64,000 nucleotides of DNA from Kaistella treverensis (GTDB lineage: Bacteria; Bacteroidota; Bacteroidia; Flavobacteriales; Weeksellaceae): NCBI RefSeq assembly GCF_900114045.1, contig NZ_FORQ01000003.1:62001-126000 (forward strand), given 5' to 3'. The position numbers and the translations under genes were made by a program. Below are positions 22,692-31,869 of the stretch, in pieces. Within the stretch, counting starts at the first letter, position 1; the number at the start of each line of letters is the position of its first letter. A model generated the notes under the pieces. It saw only the letters and a program-made list of their open reading frames with translations. It had not been told where the DNA came from and did no database searches.

Positions 22692-23459
22692 TTATTTCAT
22701 TTTCTGCCGTAAAATTTCGTAGCTGCAAATTGCGACAGCGTTGCTCAGATTCAGAGAATCTATACTTCCAGCCATTGGGATAATGGTGTTTAAACCTTTC
22801 CCCAGCCAAAAATCGGTGAGCCCCGAATGTTCAGTACCAAAAATTATGGCGCTTTTCTGGCAAAAATTTCTGTTTTGAATAGGTTCCGCACTTTCATCCA
22901 TAAAAGTGGTGTAGACATTAAAGTCGTTTTGTTTGAGAAATTCTGCGACCTTTTCGTTGCTTGAAGCGAAAATGTTCATTCCGAAAAGACAGCCGACGCT
23001 GGAGCGGATGACATTAGGATTAAAAAAATCGACCCTGGAGTCGGTAATAATTAAAGCTTCGATGCCGAAAGCTTCACAACTTCTTAAAATTGCGCCCAAA
23101 TTGCCCGGTTTTTCTACACTTTCTACGATAATCACCGCCGAATTTTCTGAAGGTTTAAAATCTTCAAGCTTGGTTTCCGGCGTTTTGTACACCCCGATTA
23201 TTCCTTCCGAAGTGCCTCGATACGCGATTTTATCATAAACTTTATCTGAAACCAAATGAATTTTTCCGTGCGGAAGCTGTTCATTAAAAATATTTTCGGC
23301 GATATAAAATTCCTGGTTTTTAAAGCCAAATTTTTGCGCGCGCTCATTTTCCTGTTTTCCTTCCACGGCAAAAACGCCTTCTTTTTTCCGGAATCGGTTG
23401 TCCGAAAGCAGGTGGGTCACATATTTTATTTTTTCGTTCTGGAAGCTTTCAATCAGCAT
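22692..23459 (-). CDS. SpoU/TrmH-family RNA 2'-O-methyltransferase
   Basis: 255 aa. The N-terminal substrate-binding domain covers residues 1-90. The SPOUT domain follows with motif 1 EKPGNLGAILRSCEAFG (about 116-132), motif 2 IIFGTEHSGL (about 193) and motif 3 IPMAGSIDSLNLSNAVAICSYE (trefoil knot, about 223-244). It methylates a ribose in rRNA or tRNA using SAM; an RlmB-like rRNA target is plausible but not certain. It starts 2 bp after the rmuC stop, so both form one transcript. Confidence 0.88.
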   Translation of the reverse strand: MLIESFQNEKIKYVTHLLSDNRFRKKEGVFAVEGKQENERAQKFGFKNQEFYIAENIFNEQLPHGKIHLVSDKVYDKIAYRGTSEGIIGVYKTPETKLEDFKPSENSAVIIVESVEKPGNLGAILRSCEAFGIEALIITDSRVDFFNPNVIRSSVGCLFGMNIFASSNEKVAEFLKQNDFNVYTTFMDESAEPIQNRNFCQKSAIIFGTEHSGLTDFWLGKGLNTIIPMAGSIDSLNLSNAVAICSYEILRQKMK

Positions 23460-23461
23460 AG

Positions 23462-24970
23462 TTACAGTTGATTATTTTCTTCTTTTTCATCAAAAAGACT
23501 GATTTCTGATTCATCGTTTGCCCGTTCTAAAAGCGCTTCCGGCAGGTGTTTTCGCGTTGATGCTCCTAATTGCTTAATCCGCTGTACGCTGCCAACGAGA
23601 TTTCCGCGACCGGTTGTTAGTTTCTTCATTGCATTTTCATAATCACCTTTAGCGTCATCCATCTTTTTTCCGATTTTCAAAAGATCGCTGACAAATCCTT
23701 CGAACTTATCGAAAAGTGCGCCTGCCTGCCGCGCGATCTCTTCAGCGTTCTGGTTTTGATCAGCTCTTTTCCAAACATCTGAAATAAGTTTTAAATAAGC
23801 AATGAGATTTGTGGGACTTAAAAGAATAATGTGTTTTTTATAAGCATAGTTCCAAAGTTGTGTGTCGTACTGAAGCGCGGTCAAAAACGCTGGTTCTACC
23901 GGGATGAACATAATTGTAAAATCCAAAGATTCCTTCAGATGATCATATCTTTTAAGCGCAAGTGTGTCAACGTGTTTTCGTACAGCTGCAATATGAAGCT
24001 TGAGATTTGCATTTCTGTCATCTTCATTTTCTGCAGAAACCATTCTTTCGTAAGCGTTTAGCGATACTTTGGAATCGATGATTACAATTTGGTTTCCCGG
24101 AAGTTTCAACATAAAGTCCGGCCGTTGGTTTTCACCGTTTTCGTTTTTAATGTTGAACTGGGTAAAATATTCGCGGTCTTTTGTGAGACCTGAATCTTCC
24201 AGGATCCTTTCCAGAATCAGCTCGCCCCAATCGCCCTGGGTTTTGGTTTGTCCTTTTAGTGCGCTGGCAAGGTTGTTCGCTTCCTGACTGATTTTGTTGG
24301 TTTGTTCCATCATCAGTTTGATGGTGTTATTTAATGAAAACCTTTCTCTGGCTTCATTATCATAAACTTCATTGACTCTTTTTTTGAAGGTTTCCAGGTT
24401 TTCTCCCAGAGGTTTCAGTAAAAGATCAAGATTTTCCCGGTTTGTTTCGGTGAATTTTTTCGTTTTTTCTTCCAGAATTTTTGTCGCAAGATTTTGAAAC
24501 TCGTTTTTTGCCAACTCCTGCATCTTGGTAATTTCCTCTTTTTGGTTTTCGAGGGAGTTTTTCAAGGTTTCATTAATGGCATTGAGTTCGGAATTTTTAC
24601 CAAAAATATCCTGCTTTTCTGCTATTAATTGGTTGATTTGCGCAGTTTGCTGGGTATTTGTTTCGCGCTGTTCCTGAAACTGCTTTTGAATTGAAGTGTG
24701 CTCCGCTGTTAATGTGGCGATTTCATTTTTAAGCTGGTTCAGAATTTCTGTTTGAGCCTGATTGGTTTCTTTTTCTTTTTGGAAAAATTCGTTTAATTCC
24801 CGGATTTTTACCGCAGAATTTTCGAGTTCCGATCGCGTTCTGATGTAATTCTGATTTACGTCATCATATAAATTTCGAGGCAAATGCGAAGATTTCAGTA
24901 CAAAATATAAAATGACAGCGCCGATGATTGCGCCAAGAAGAATTCCTATAAATAAAGTCGTGATTTCCAT
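23462..24970 (-). CDS. rmuC: DNA recombination protein RmuC homologue
   Basis: 502 aa. An N-terminal membrane helix (IGILLGAIIGAVILYFVL) is followed by a long coiled coil (about residues 30-190, rich in Glu, Gln, Asn and Lys). The conserved RmuC domain comes next with TQGDWGELILERILEDSGL (about 247) and FMLKLPGNQIVIIDSKVSLNAY (about 283), a nuclease-like fold. RmuC limits inversions at short inverted repeats in E. coli. A minus-strand -7 box TATTTTTG lies at 24975-24982. Confidence 0.9.
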   Translation of the reverse strand: MEITTLFIGILLGAIIGAVILYFVLKSSHLPRNLYDDVNQNYIRTRSELENSAVKIRELNEFFQKEKETNQAQTEILNQLKNEIATLTAEHTSIQKQFQEQRETNTQQTAQINQLIAEKQDIFGKNSELNAINETLKNSLENQKEEITKMQELAKNEFQNLATKILEEKTKKFTETNRENLDLLLKPLGENLETFKKRVNEVYDNEARERFSLNNTIKLMMEQTNKISQEANNLASALKGQTKTQGDWGELILERILEDSGLTKDREYFTQFNIKNENGENQRPDFMLKLPGNQIVIIDSKVSLNAYERMVSAENEDDRNANLKLHIAAVRKHVDTLALKRYDHLKESLDFTIMFIPVEPAFLTALQYDTQLWNYAYKKHIILLSPTNLIAYLKLISDVWKRADQNQNAEEIARQAGALFDKFEGFVSDLLKIGKKMDDAKGDYENAMKKLTTGRGNLVGSVQRIKQLGASTRKHLPEALLERANDESEISLFDEKEENNQL

Positions 24971-25043
24971 ATTTCAAAAATAGGGAGAAATAAGCGGATA
25001 TTTTTAAATTGTGGAAAAATAGCTGAAGAATTCAACTTTTAAA

Positions 25044-25517
25044 TTAAGGTTTAGCTTTCGAAATTTGATGGTGATATTTAAGATGCATCGGAATGGCGGC
25101 CGAACCATACCACGGCAAAATTTCTACGGTAAAAATGCCGTTTTTTATGGTGGGATCATTTTGAAGCAAGGCTGCGGCTTCTGTTTCTGTCGGCACATCA
25201 AGAAGAAAAATTCCGCGGTAATTCAAGGTGTTTTTTGTCGCGAAAGGACCGGCGAGTTTGAGTTTGCCACTTTTCTCCATCGCTGTCATATTTGTGAAAT
25301 GACCTTCGAAAAGTTTTTCTCTTTCTTTTTTATCTGAAATCACGGCGTCATTTGGTCCGGTTTTCAAAATGACCAACATATAGTTTTTCATGCCGCGCTG
25401 ATCGGCGCCAAGAGAGTCCGCTAACCTTTGACTGAATTTTTCTCCAGGAATCTTCACCTGCGCGGTGCAATTTGCAAAAAGCAAAAAAATGGCTAAAAAT
25501 GGCAGATTTTTTTTCAT
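25044..25517 (-). CDS. YciI-like lipoprotein
   Basis: 157 aa. The signal peptide has the lipobox LLFANC (Cys 17). The mature part has the YCII-related fold: NYMLVILKTGPND, EGHFTNMTAMEKSGKLKLAGPF, RGIFLLDVPTETEAAALLQNDP. The conserved His of EGHF matches the family's probable active-site His. YciI proteins are usually cytosolic; the lipoprotein signal here is typical of a Bacteroidota subgroup. It follows the nicotinate phosphoribosyltransferase gene by 23 bp. Confidence 0.8.
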   Translation of the reverse strand: MKKNLPFLAIFLLFANCTAQVKIPGEKFSQRLADSLGADQRGMKNYMLVILKTGPNDAVISDKKEREKLFEGHFTNMTAMEKSGKLKLAGPFATKNTLNYRGIFLLDVPTETEAAALLQNDPTIKNGIFTVEILPWYGSAAIPMHLKYHHQISKAKP

Positions 25518-25540
25518 GATATTAATGGTTTGAAAGATGC

Positions 25541-26722
25541 TTAAGCATCGATTTTTAAAAATTCTTTAGCAAGCTCAATCATTTTCGGATCACCGGTGTA
25601 TTTCCCGTGTTCGTCCGAAAGTTTTACGGTCGGAATCCAGTCGCCGGTAATGGATTGCGCGGCGATTAATTTCATCACGATATTCATCGGTTTCAAGCCG
25701 ACATCATTGGTTAAATTGGTGCCGATTCCGAAAGAAATCCCGATTCTGCCTTCGCAGGCTTTGGTGATTTCTTCTACTTTCTCAAGGTTTAAACCATCAG
25801 AAAAAATAATGTATTTAAAAAGTGGATTGATGCCGTTTTTTTCATAATGTTCGATGGTTTTATTCGCAAACTCTATCGGATCGCCGCTGTCGTGGCGCAC
25901 GCCATCAAAGAGTTTTGCAAATTTCTTGTCAAATTGCCGGAAAAAAACTTCGGTGGTGTAGGTGTCGGAAAGTGCCACTCCCAAATCACCGCGGTAAACA
26001 TCAACCCAATGTTCGAGCGAAAGTGCGTTTGCCATTTTGAAGCCATATTCGGCGCCATGAAACATGAACCATTCATGCGCGTGCGTGCCGATGGGTTTTA
26101 CACCATATTTCATCGCAAAATGCACATTGGAGCTGCCAATAAAGTTTCCGGAGGAATTATTTTTCACCAGCGATTCCACGACCAAATCTTGAACTTTGTA
26201 GGAATGACGACGACGCGTCCCAAATTCCGCAAAAGTGACATGAAGGTTGTTAAGCTGACCGGCCTTTTCTAAAGTATTCTGGATGACAAAGTCATCGGAA
26301 TTGCGCTGCATATTATTCATTTCGTAATGCAGTTCGGAAATGAGCGCCAAAATGGGAACTTCCCATAAAATTGCCCGGTACCACTGACCTTCTACGGTGA
26401 CTTCTAAATTATCTTCGGTTTGAACAATGGTAACTTCCGAAGGATCATAATGATATCCGGCTAAAAAATCCAGATACGGCATATCGAGGTAAGGACATGT
26501 GATTTGCAGAAATTTCTTTTCGTCGCGCGTCAACTTTAACTCTGCCATGGCATTGATGCATTTGCGAAGTGCCTCGCCAAAACCGGGCGGAAAGAAATGT
26601 TTGCCGCGGTTGATGAACTGATATTTTACTTTTTCGTTCGGAAAGAGTTTAATGACGGCATTCTGCATGGTGATTTTATAAAAATCATTATCCAGAATTG
26701 ACCTTAAACGGACTTCACTCAT
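25541..26722 (-). CDS. pncB: Nicotinate phosphoribosyltransferase
   Basis: 393 aa. Forms nicotinate mononucleotide from nicotinate and PRPP, first step of the NAD salvage (Preiss-Handler) route. Family segments: ILDNDFYKITMQNAVIKLFP (residues 9-28), FAEFGTRRRHSYKVQ (about 164, carrying the catalytic His), GTHAHEWFMFHG (about 210), and VRHDSGDPIEF and FSDGLNLEKVEEI in the barrel. Length and order match E. coli PncB. A minus-strand -7 box TAAATTTG lies at 26744-26751. The YciI-like gene is downstream in the same unit. Confidence 0.93.
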   Translation of the reverse strand: MSEVRLRSILDNDFYKITMQNAVIKLFPNEKVKYQFINRGKHFFPPGFGEALRKCINAMAELKLTRDEKKFLQITCPYLDMPYLDFLAGYHYDPSEVTIVQTEDNLEVTVEGQWYRAILWEVPILALISELHYEMNNMQRNSDDFVIQNTLEKAGQLNNLHVTFAEFGTRRRHSYKVQDLVVESLVKNNSSGNFIGSSNVHFAMKYGVKPIGTHAHEWFMFHGAEYGFKMANALSLEHWVDVYRGDLGVALSDTYTTEVFFRQFDKKFAKLFDGVRHDSGDPIEFANKTIEHYEKNGINPLFKYIIFSDGLNLEKVEEITKACEGRIGISFGIGTNLTNDVGLKPMNIVMKLIAAQSITGDWIPTVKLSDEHGKYTGDPKMIELAKEFLKIDA

Positions 26723-26897
26723 ATATATAGGTTAGTGTAAGAGCAAATTTAGAAATTCAAAACCAATAAACTGGTAAAACGGAATTTTTAGGCAAAATAG
26801 CGGCAAATAAATATTTTTAAATGAGGAAAACTTTTAGCAGGTTGATATATAAATAGATATGCTGAAAATTTTAATTAAAAATTAAAAGAAAGGCACG

Positions 26898-26928
26898 TTT
26901 GCCAATTCGAAAAAAAATTGTATTTTTG
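26898..26928 (+). promoter_or_regulatory. Promoter of the str operon (rpsL)
   Basis: TTTG at 26898-26901, 19-bp spacer, TATTTTTG at 26921-26928: a full match to the Bacteroidota consensus. rpsL starts 25 bp downstream. Confidence 0.8.
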
Positions 26929-26952
26929 CCCCCTAAAATAAAAAGCAATTAA

Positions 26953-27366
26953 ATGCCTACTATTCAACAACTAGTAAGAAAAGGAAGAGTCTCGCTTGCC
27001 AAGAAGAGCAAATCGGCTGCCCTTGAATCTTGTCCACAAAGACGAGGTGTATGTACAAGAGTATATACTACCACACCAAAGAAACCTAACTCTGCACTTA
27101 GAAAAGTTGCGAGGGTAAGACTTTCTAACGGTAAAGAAGTTAACGCCTATATCCCGGGCGAAGGACATAATCTTCAAGAGCACTCGATAGTATTGGTTAG
27201 AGGCGGAAGGGTGAAAGACCTACCGGGAGTACGTTATCACATTGTTCGTGGAGCTTTGGACACCGCAGGTGTAGCTGGAAGAACTCAGAGAAGATCTAAG
27301 TACGGAGCGAAGAGACCAAAACCAGGTCAGGCTGCTGCAGCACCGGCAAAAGGTAAGAAAAAGTAA
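26953..27366 (+). CDS. rpsL: 30S ribosomal protein S12
   Basis: 137 aa, longer than E. coli S12 (124) by an Ala/Lys tail. Decoding-centre motifs [18 protein letters not shown] and [17 protein letters not shown] are intact. The lysines that change in streptomycin-resistant mutants ([16 protein letters not shown]) are wild type. First gene of the str operon, with its own promoter and a short leader; 25 bp to rpsG. Confidence 0.97.
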   Translation: MPTIQQLVRKGRVSLAKKSKSAALESCPQRRGVCTRVYTTTPKKPNSALRKVARVRLSNGKEVNAYIPGEGHNLQEHSIVLVRGGRVKDLPGVRYHIVRGALDTAGVAGRTQRRSKYGAKRPKPGQAAAAPAKGKKK

Positions 27367-27391
27367 TCACTAATTTTTAAGAAACGAAACA

Positions 27392-27868
27392 ATGAGAAAG
27401 ACGAAAGCGAAAAAAAGACCCTTGTTACCGGATCCTAAATTTAGTGATCAACTGGTAACGAGATTTGTAAACAATTTGATGTTTGATGGTAAAAAATCCA
27501 TCGCATTCAAAATTTTCTATGATGCATTAGATATCGTAGAAAGCAAAAAAGGAGAAAACGAAAAGTCGGCACTTGAAATTTGGAAAGATGCTTTGACTAA
27601 CGTTATGCCACACGTAGAAGTACGTTCAAGAAGAATTGGTGGTGCGAACTTCCAGATTCCAATGCCAATCCGCGCTGACAGAAAAATTTCTATGGCGATG
27701 AAATGGTTAATCAAATATTCTAAAGCAAGAAACGATAAATCTATGGCATCTAAATTAGCTGCTGAAGTTATCGCTGCTGCGAAAGAAGAAGGTGCTGCGT
27801 ACAAAAAGAAAACAGACACTCATAGAATGGCTGAAGCTAACAAAGCATTTTCACACTTTAAATTCTAA
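27392..27868 (+). CDS. rpsG: 30S ribosomal protein S7
   Basis: 158 aa. Binds the 3' major domain of 16S rRNA and starts 30S head assembly. Matches the family throughout ([50 protein letters not shown] at the end). Sits between rpsL and fusA, 6 bp before the latter. In other bacteria S7 represses this operon; no S7 site is evident to me here. Confidence 0.97.
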   Translation: MRKTKAKKRPLLPDPKFSDQLVTRFVNNLMFDGKKSIAFKIFYDALDIVESKKGENEKSALEIWKDALTNVMPHVEVRSRRIGGANFQIPMPIRADRKISMAMKWLIKYSKARNDKSMASKLAAEVIAAAKEEGAAYKKKTDTHRMAEANKAFSHFKF

Positions 27869-27874
27869 TCTGAA

Positions 27875-29992
27875 ATGGCAAGAGATCTTAAACTTACAAG
27901 AAACATTGGTATCGCTGCGCACATTGATGCAGGGAAAACCACCACTACAGAAAGAATTTTATTTTATTCCGGAAAGAACCACAAAATTGGTGAAACTCAC
28001 GAAGGTGGCGCTACAACCGACTGGATGGAGCAGGAAGCTGAAAGAGGTATTACCATTACATCTGCAGCAGTAACTGTAGACTGGAAATTCCCAACTGAGC
28101 AAGGAAAAGCACTTGCAGATGCTAAAAATTATCACTTCAACATCATTGATACACCGGGACACGTTGATTTTACCGTAGAGGTAAACCGTTCACTTCGTGT
28201 ACTTGATGGTCTTGTATTCCTTTTCTCTGCAGTAGACGGAGTAGAACCTCAGTCCGAAACCAACTGGAGACTTGCGGACAACTATAAAGTTGCACGTATG
28301 GGCTTCGTAAACAAAATGGACCGTCAGGGAGCTGACTTCCTGAATGTTTGTAAGCAGGTTAAAGAAATGCTTGGTTCCAATGCAGTGCCTATCGTCTTGC
28401 CAATTGGTGACGAAGCAGATTTCAAAGGTGTTGTAGACTTGGTGAAAAACCGTGCGATTGTATGGCACGAGGAAAACCACGGTTCTACTTTTGACATCGT
28501 AGATATCCCAGCTGAAATGGCTGATGAAGTGAAACAGTACAGAGCACAGCTGATTGAAGAAATTGCTGCGTACGATGAAAACCTTCTTGAGAAATTTATG
28601 GAAGACGAAAATTCCATCACTGAAGAAGAAGTTCACACAGCGCTAAGAGCAGCTACTTTGGATATGAGTATTATCCCGATGACATGCGGTTCTTCATTCA
28701 AAAATAAAGGAGTACAGTTCATGCTTGATGCTGTATGTAGATATCTTCCTTCACCAATGGACAAGGAAGCGATTGACGGTACAGACCCAAGAACAGATCA
28801 GCCAATTTCAAGAAAGCCTTCCGTAACTGAACCATTTGCAGCTTTGGCATTTAAAATTGCTACCGATCCTTTCGTAGGAAGATTAGCATTCTTCAGAGCT
28901 TATTCAGGAAGACTTGATGCTGGTTCTTATGTTTTGAACACCAGATCTAACAATAAAGAAAGAATCTCCCGTATCTTCCAGATGCACGCTAACAAGCAGG
29001 AGCCAATTGATTATATCGAAGCTGGTGACATTGGTGCAGCGGTTGGATTTAAATCCATCAAAACCGGTGATACACTTTGTGACGAGAAACATCCTATTGT
29101 TCTTGAATCTATGGTTTTCCCTGATCCGGTAATCGGTATCGCGGTAGAGCCTAAAACAAAAGCTGACCAGGATAAAATGGGTAACGCTTTGGCAAAATTG
29201 GCTGAAGAAGATCCAACTTTCCAGGTGAAAACTGATGAAGCTTCAGGACAAACAATCATCTCCGGTATGGGTGAGCTTCACCTCGACATTATTGTTGACC
29301 GTATGAGACGTGAGTTTAAAGTAGAAGTTAACCAGGGACAGCCACAGGTAGAGTACAAAGAAAACCTTACCATGTCTGCAAACCACAGAGAAGTTTACAA
29401 AAAACAATCTGGTGGTCGTGGTAAATTTGCTGATATTGTGTTTGAGTTGGCTCCGGCTGATGACAACAAACCAGGCCTTGAGTTCGTGAACGAAATCAAA
29501 GGTGGTAACATTCCGAAAGAATTCATTCCGTCCGTAGAAAAAGGTTTCAAAGAAGCTATGAAAAACGGTCCGTTAGCAGGTTTCGAAATCGAAGGAATTA
29601 AAGTAACTTTGAAAGACGGCTCTTTCCACCCGGTGGATTCCGATGCACTATCTTTCGAACTTGCTGCGAAGATGGGCTTCAAAGAAGCTGGTAAAAAAGC
29701 AAAACCAGTGATCATGGAACCTATTATGAAAATTGAAGTGGTAACACCGGAAGAATATATGGGTGATATCGTAGGCGACCTTAACAAGCGTCGTGGTACC
29801 ATCAATGGTATGGACGACCGTAACAATGCGAAAGTCATCAAAGGATTTGTTCCACTTTCCGAAATGTTTGGTTATGTAACTACACTTAGAACCTTATCTT
29901 CAGGTAGAGCAACATCTTCAATGGAATTCGAGAAATACGAAGCAGCACCACAAAACGTCGCTGAAAAAGTAGTCGAAATCGCAAGAGGTTAA
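27875..29992 (+). CDS. fusA: Elongation factor G
   Basis: 705 aa translocation GTPase. G motifs: AHIDAGKT (about residues 15-22), GITITSAA (G2), DTPGHVDFT (G3), NKMD (G4). Domains II-V follow, with the domain IV/V segments GGRGKFADI and [17 protein letters not shown] recognisable. Standard length. tuf does not follow it, which is usual for this phylum. Confidence 0.97.
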   Translation: MARDLKLTRNIGIAAHIDAGKTTTTERILFYSGKNHKIGETHEGGATTDWMEQEAERGITITSAAVTVDWKFPTEQGKALADAKNYHFNIIDTPGHVDFTVEVNRSLRVLDGLVFLFSAVDGVEPQSETNWRLADNYKVARMGFVNKMDRQGADFLNVCKQVKEMLGSNAVPIVLPIGDEADFKGVVDLVKNRAIVWHEENHGSTFDIVDIPAEMADEVKQYRAQLIEEIAAYDENLLEKFMEDENSITEEEVHTALRAATLDMSIIPMTCGSSFKNKGVQFMLDAVCRYLPSPMDKEAIDGTDPRTDQPISRKPSVTEPFAALAFKIATDPFVGRLAFFRAYSGRLDAGSYVLNTRSNNKERISRIFQMHANKQEPIDYIEAGDIGAAVGFKSIKTGDTLCDEKHPIVLESMVFPDPVIGIAVEPKTKADQDKMGNALAKLAEEDPTFQVKTDEASGQTIISGMGELHLDIIVDRMRREFKVEVNQGQPQVEYKENLTMSANHREVYKKQSGGRGKFADIVFELAPADDNKPGLEFVNEIKGGNIPKEFIPSVEKGFKEAMKNGPLAGFEIEGIKVTLKDGSFHPVDSDALSFELAAKMGFKEAGKKAKPVIMEPIMKIEVVTPEEYMGDIVGDLNKRRGTINGMDDRNNAKVIKGFVPLSEMFGYVTTLRTLSSGRATSSMEFEKYEAAPQNVAEKVVEIARG

Positions 29993-30011
29993 TTATTTAA
30001 ATTAGTTCAAA

Positions 30012-30317
30012 ATGTCACAAAGAATCAGAATAAAATTAAAATCTTACGATTACAATTTAGTAGACAAATCTGCTGAGAAGATCGTAAAAACGGTAAAAGC
30101 TACCGGTGCTGTTGTAAACGGCCCGATTCCATTGCCAACCAACAAGAGAATCTTTACCGTACTAAGATCTCCGCACGTAAACAAAAAAGCAAGAGAACAG
30201 TTCCAGCTTTCAGCTCACAAGAGATTGATGGACATCTATTCCTCTTCTTCCAAAACGGTAGATGCGCTAATGAAATTAGAGCTTCCTTCCGGAGTAGACG
30301 TAGAAATCAAAGTGTGA
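30012..30317 (+). CDS. rpsJ: 30S ribosomal protein S10
   Basis: 101 aa, normal length ([48 protein letters not shown]). Also NusE, part of antitermination complexes. Here it ends the str operon: a hairpin and a strong terminator follow, and rplC begins only 1.5 kb later. In E. coli it heads the S10 operon, and in many Bacteroidota it runs straight into rplC. Confidence 0.97.
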   Translation: MSQRIRIKLKSYDYNLVDKSAEKIVKTVKATGAVVNGPIPLPTNKRIFTVLRSPHVNKKAREQFQLSAHKRLMDIYSSSSKTVDALMKLELPSGVDVEIKV

Positions 30318-30377
30318 TAAAAAGCGGTAAGCTTTAAGCACTATGCTTTAGGCCGCTGCACAAAACACTTTGCAATG

Positions 30378-30416
30378 ATAGAAAATCCCTGTTCGCAAGA
30401 TCAGGGATTTTTTTTG
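30378..30416 (+). terminator. Terminator after rpsJ
   Basis: AAAATCCCTG (30382-30391) pairs with CAGGGATTTT (30402-30411), then T-run. Between the rpsJ stop and this lies another hairpin (AGCGG about 30325 with CCGCT about 30353) without a T-run. Confidence 0.88.
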
Positions 30417-30489
30417 GCACTTATTTGAGCATTTTTTTCGATTTCTAATTTGCGTCTTCGCACCGAATTTTTTTTTAGAAGCAACAAAA

Positions 30490-30584
30490 GTGGCGCCTCT
30501 CCCGAAGATGGGTTCCCGCTTTCCGCTGTATCTTTTTTTTCGTCGTGCCTCCTCAAAAAAGGATGCCGCTGCAATCGGGGCTAG
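30490..30584 (+). repeat. Structured intergenic repeat element, copy B
   Basis: TGGCGCCT...GGTTCCCGCTTTCCGCTGTATC, an A/T stem with poor centre (TTTTTT at 30533-30540 with AAAAAA at 30555-30560), then GGATGCCGCTGCAATCGGGG and CTAG. The flanks are nearly those of copy A. Located just after the rpsJ terminator. Confidence 0.65.
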
Positions 30585-30706
30585 AAGAAAGGGTTTTGTT
30601 ATCTTGAAGGCTTTATTCATAAAAATTGTGAAATGCTGGCGCGACAAAGTTTCTTTACCACTTTGAAAACATTGACGCTCGCTTCGCTCGCGCCCTTAAA
30701 AAAATT

Positions 30707-30966
30707 CGCCGCTAAAACGGACAGTTTTTTCATTTCAGAAGAATTGAAGAAAACACCGAAATAGCAGCGAAAAATTATCTGCTTTCGAAATGTTCACATT
30801 ATCACATTATCACATTATCACATTTTCAAATCGAGAAAAAATACGCTGCTAAAACGCCCAATTTTTCCGTTTTAAAAAATTTAAAAAAACACCGAAATAG
30901 CAGCTAAAAATATCTGCTTTCGAAATCTTCAAATGATCACATTAGCACATTTTCAAATTTTCAAAT
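30707..30966 (+). repeat. Two diverged tandem copies of a sequence of about 120 bp
   Basis: Copy 1 at about 30707-30831 and copy 2 at about 30844-30966. Shared blocks are GCTAAAACG near the start, AACACCGAAATAGCAGC, ATCTGCTTTCGAAAT, and CACATTTTCAAAT at the end. Copy 1 also holds three exact units of ATCACATT. No coding capacity. Together with copy B above it fills the spacer between rpsJ and the iron permease gene. Confidence 0.75.
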
Positions 30967-31040
30967 TCACTTTCGAACCTTAGTAAAAAATGTGCACAAT
31001 TATTGCCAGTGATTCTGCGTTCATCACAAAATTTACAATA

Positions 31041-31541
31041 ATGGCATCTCTTGCAGAAAAAGATAAAGAACCACGCGAAAATTTTTTCGATAATTTCGCA
31101 AACTGGGCGAGTAAATTTACGGGCAGTCCGGGCGCTTTTATTGGCGCCGCGGTAATTGTGCTCCTTTGGGCAATATCCGGCCCGATCTTCAAGTTTTCGG
31201 AAACCTGGCAACTGGTGATCAATACCGGCACGACCATCATTACTTTTTTAATGGTTTTCCTCATCCAGAAATCACAAAATAAAGATTCCAAAGCGATACA
31301 AATCAAGCTCAACGAGCTGATTGCGGCGCACGAAAAAGCAAGCAACAGAATTGTTGACATCGAAGATCTTACGGAAAAAGAGCTGGACAGGCTTCATCGC
31401 TACTACGAAAAGCTTTCGGAGCTCGCGCAGGAAGATAATGACCTGCATATTTCACACTCCATAGATGCGGCGGAAGATAACCAAGAGGTGAAAATGCGCA
31501 ACCTGCACATTGAAGCCGAAATAGAAAAGGAGGACAAATAA
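31041..31541 (+). CDS. Low-affinity iron permease family protein
   Basis: 166 aa from ATG 31041. Matches the Fet4-like iron permease family: FDNFANWASKFTGSPGAFIG, a first membrane helix (AAVIVLLWAISGPIF), WQLVINTGTTIITFLMVFLIQ as second helix, then KAIQIKLNELIAAHEKASN and a charged helical tail. Bacterial members are short with two spans, and their transport role is poorly tested. I preferred ATG 31041 to the in-frame ATG 30990, whose 17 extra residues show no family likeness and lie in the repeat flank. It splits the ribosomal cluster between rpsJ and rplC. Confidence 0.75.
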   Translation: MASLAEKDKEPRENFFDNFANWASKFTGSPGAFIGAAVIVLLWAISGPIFKFSETWQLVINTGTTIITFLMVFLIQKSQNKDSKAIQIKLNELIAAHEKASNRIVDIEDLTEKELDRLHRYYEKLSELAQEDNDLHISHSIDAAEDNQEVKMRNLHIEAEIEKEDK

Positions 31542-31573
31542 AATTCAATCGTCAAAAATTCAAAAGAAAAAGA

Positions 31574-31606
31574 AAAAATCCGGTCAAAGAGCACCGGATT
31601 TTTCTG
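31574..31606 (+). terminator. Terminator after the iron permease gene
   Basis: AAAAATCCGGT (31574-31584) pairs with ACCGGATTTTT (31593-31603), followed by T-rich sequence. Confidence 0.85.
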
Positions 31607-31686
31607 TGCTAAACGGTGCTTTTTTTCCGCGGTGCGGTATTGCATTAATTACAATTTAATGGCTTAAGATTCAATTCATTCGCAAG

Positions 31687-31711
31687 ACTTCAGAGACATC
31701 TGAAGTTTTTT
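31687..31711 (+). terminator. Second terminator-like hairpin upstream of the rplC promoter
   Basis: ACTTCAGA (31687-31694) pairs with TCTGAAGT (31699-31706), then TTTTT. Flanked by CGCA and TGCG, which could extend the stem. It may insulate the S10 operon promoter from read-through. Confidence 0.65.
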
Positions 31712-31743
31712 GTGCGAAATGGGGAAATATTTTTAACTCGCTG

Positions 31744-31774
31744 TTTGTCAATTCAAAAAAACTTCATACATTTG
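31744..31774 (+). promoter_or_regulatory. Promoter of the S10-spc-alpha operon
   Basis: TTTG at 31744-31747, 19-bp spacer, TACATTTG at 31767-31774: a full consensus match. It drives rplC and what follows, independent of rpsJ. The leader to rplC is about 85 nt and contains a 19-codon ORF. Confidence 0.8.
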
Positions 31775-31797
31775 CACACTCAATTTAGGGAAGAAGT

Positions 31798-31857
31798 ATG
31801 CCTATTTCAGAAATAGAAATCACCGAACCTGGGATTGAAAACGTGAACATAATATAA
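31798..31857 (+). CDS. Possible 19-aa leader peptide upstream of rplC
   Basis: ATG at 31798 reads MPISEIEITEPGIENVNII and stops with TAA at 31855, 12 bp before the rplC ATG. It lies wholly in the leader of the S10-type operon, downstream of a good promoter. A small hairpin (CTATTT/AAATAG) covers its start. It could be a real leader peptide acting on L3 expression, or an accidental frame; there is no ribosome binding site either way. Confidence 0.35.
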   Translation: MPISEIEITEPGIENVNII

Positions 31858-31869
31858 TATATATAAATA

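Noticed and set aside
30325-30357. Hairpin after rpsJ as the operon terminator
   Set aside because: No T-run follows; the strong terminator is at 30378-30416. It may be a palindromic repeat related to the one before rpsH.
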